NCBI GenBank assembly: GCA_035998445.1 | Contig: DASYHQ010000017.1 | Span: forward strand, 124,001-188,000 | Origin: Tepidisphaeraceae bacterium | Lineage (GTDB): Bacteria > Planctomycetota > Phycisphaerae > Tepidisphaerales > Tepidisphaeraceae | DNA: 64,000 bases | Direction: 5' to 3' | Shown here: positions 63,861 to 64,000 of the stretch, piece by piece | How the letters are laid out: each line of letters starts with the position of its first letter | Position numbering within the stretch: position 1 is the first letter of the stretch | Made by a program: the position numbers and the translations under genes | Notes under the pieces: model-generated | What the model saw: only the letters and a program-made list of their open reading frames with translations | The model's database searches: none | What the model was told of the DNA's origin: nothing

Positions 63861-64000
63861 ATTGCTTCGTGAAGTACAAAGGTCCGTACTTGTCTGCATC
63901 TCACCCCCGTCCTACTTCCACGAATCTACCTGCCGCTAAAGCGGCAAGTCCGGTGAAAGCTTGGGGTGTGGCGCTGGCAGCGCACGCGTCGTTCGGGCAT

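Overview
The window is GC-rich chromosomal DNA, most likely from a planctomycete of the class Phycisphaerae. The evidence is a PEP-CTERM protein ending in a short arginine-rich tail (17188-17877), an N-terminal planctomycete LExRxLL-type export motif (34262-37567), several small proteins with the C-x2-CGY-x-(L/V)R zinc ribbon, and very repeat-rich intergenic DNA. No rRNA, tRNA, CRISPR array, prophage or recognisable transposase was seen. The organism assignment is inference from these signatures.

Layout. 1-4.2 kb: 5' part of surE, a PilZ gene and leuS. 4.2-9.2 kb: a CYTH-domain enzyme, dnaA, a family-4 uracil-DNA glycosylase and a stand-alone response regulator, separated by dense repeats. 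9.5-16.6 kb: rnd, an FmdB-type zinc ribbon, a Gfo/Idh/MocA oxidoreductase, a small membrane protein, thiL, proB, a Tyr/Arg-rich secreted protein and a YkgJ-type cysteine-cluster protein. 17-22.6 kb: PEP-CTERM protein, CBM9-like protein, 3D-domain protein, membrane glycosyltransferase, HEAT lipoprotein. 22.6-26.7 kb: an RsbW-like kinase and a STAS protein directly ahead of mlaE-mlaF-mlaD, a lipid-transport cluster that looks coupled to a partner-switch module. 26.8-34.1 kb: glycogen debranching enzyme, a large beta-propeller protein, a second PilZ protein and uvrC. 34.3-46.5 kb: metzincin-like exported protease, PuuD-type amidase, TolB-like propeller, zinc-ribbon/TPR membrane protein, typA, large secreted protein. 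46.6-63.4 kb: small accessory genes and a carbohydrate set (PL10 pectate lyase, DUF1961, GH92 mannosidase, xylulokinase, PfkB sugar kinase) mixed with membrane proteins of unknown role.

The most unusual content is between the genes. At least eight dispersed palindromic repeat families occur. Several consist of a GTAG or GTGG tetranucleotide directly 5' of a short hairpin, arranged as inverted pairs. This is the architecture of REP/REPIN elements mobilised by RAYT (Y1, IS200-like) transposases. A 139-bp family has four copies, a 197-bp family two, and a C1-C2 composite three, two of which form a nested inverted repeat of about 750 bp between the CYTH gene and dnaA. There is also a 13-unit, 21-bp minisatellite that keeps several frames open, and a perfect inverted repeat with 32-bp arms. 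Many apparent small ORFs in the gaps are translations of these repeats and were left out.
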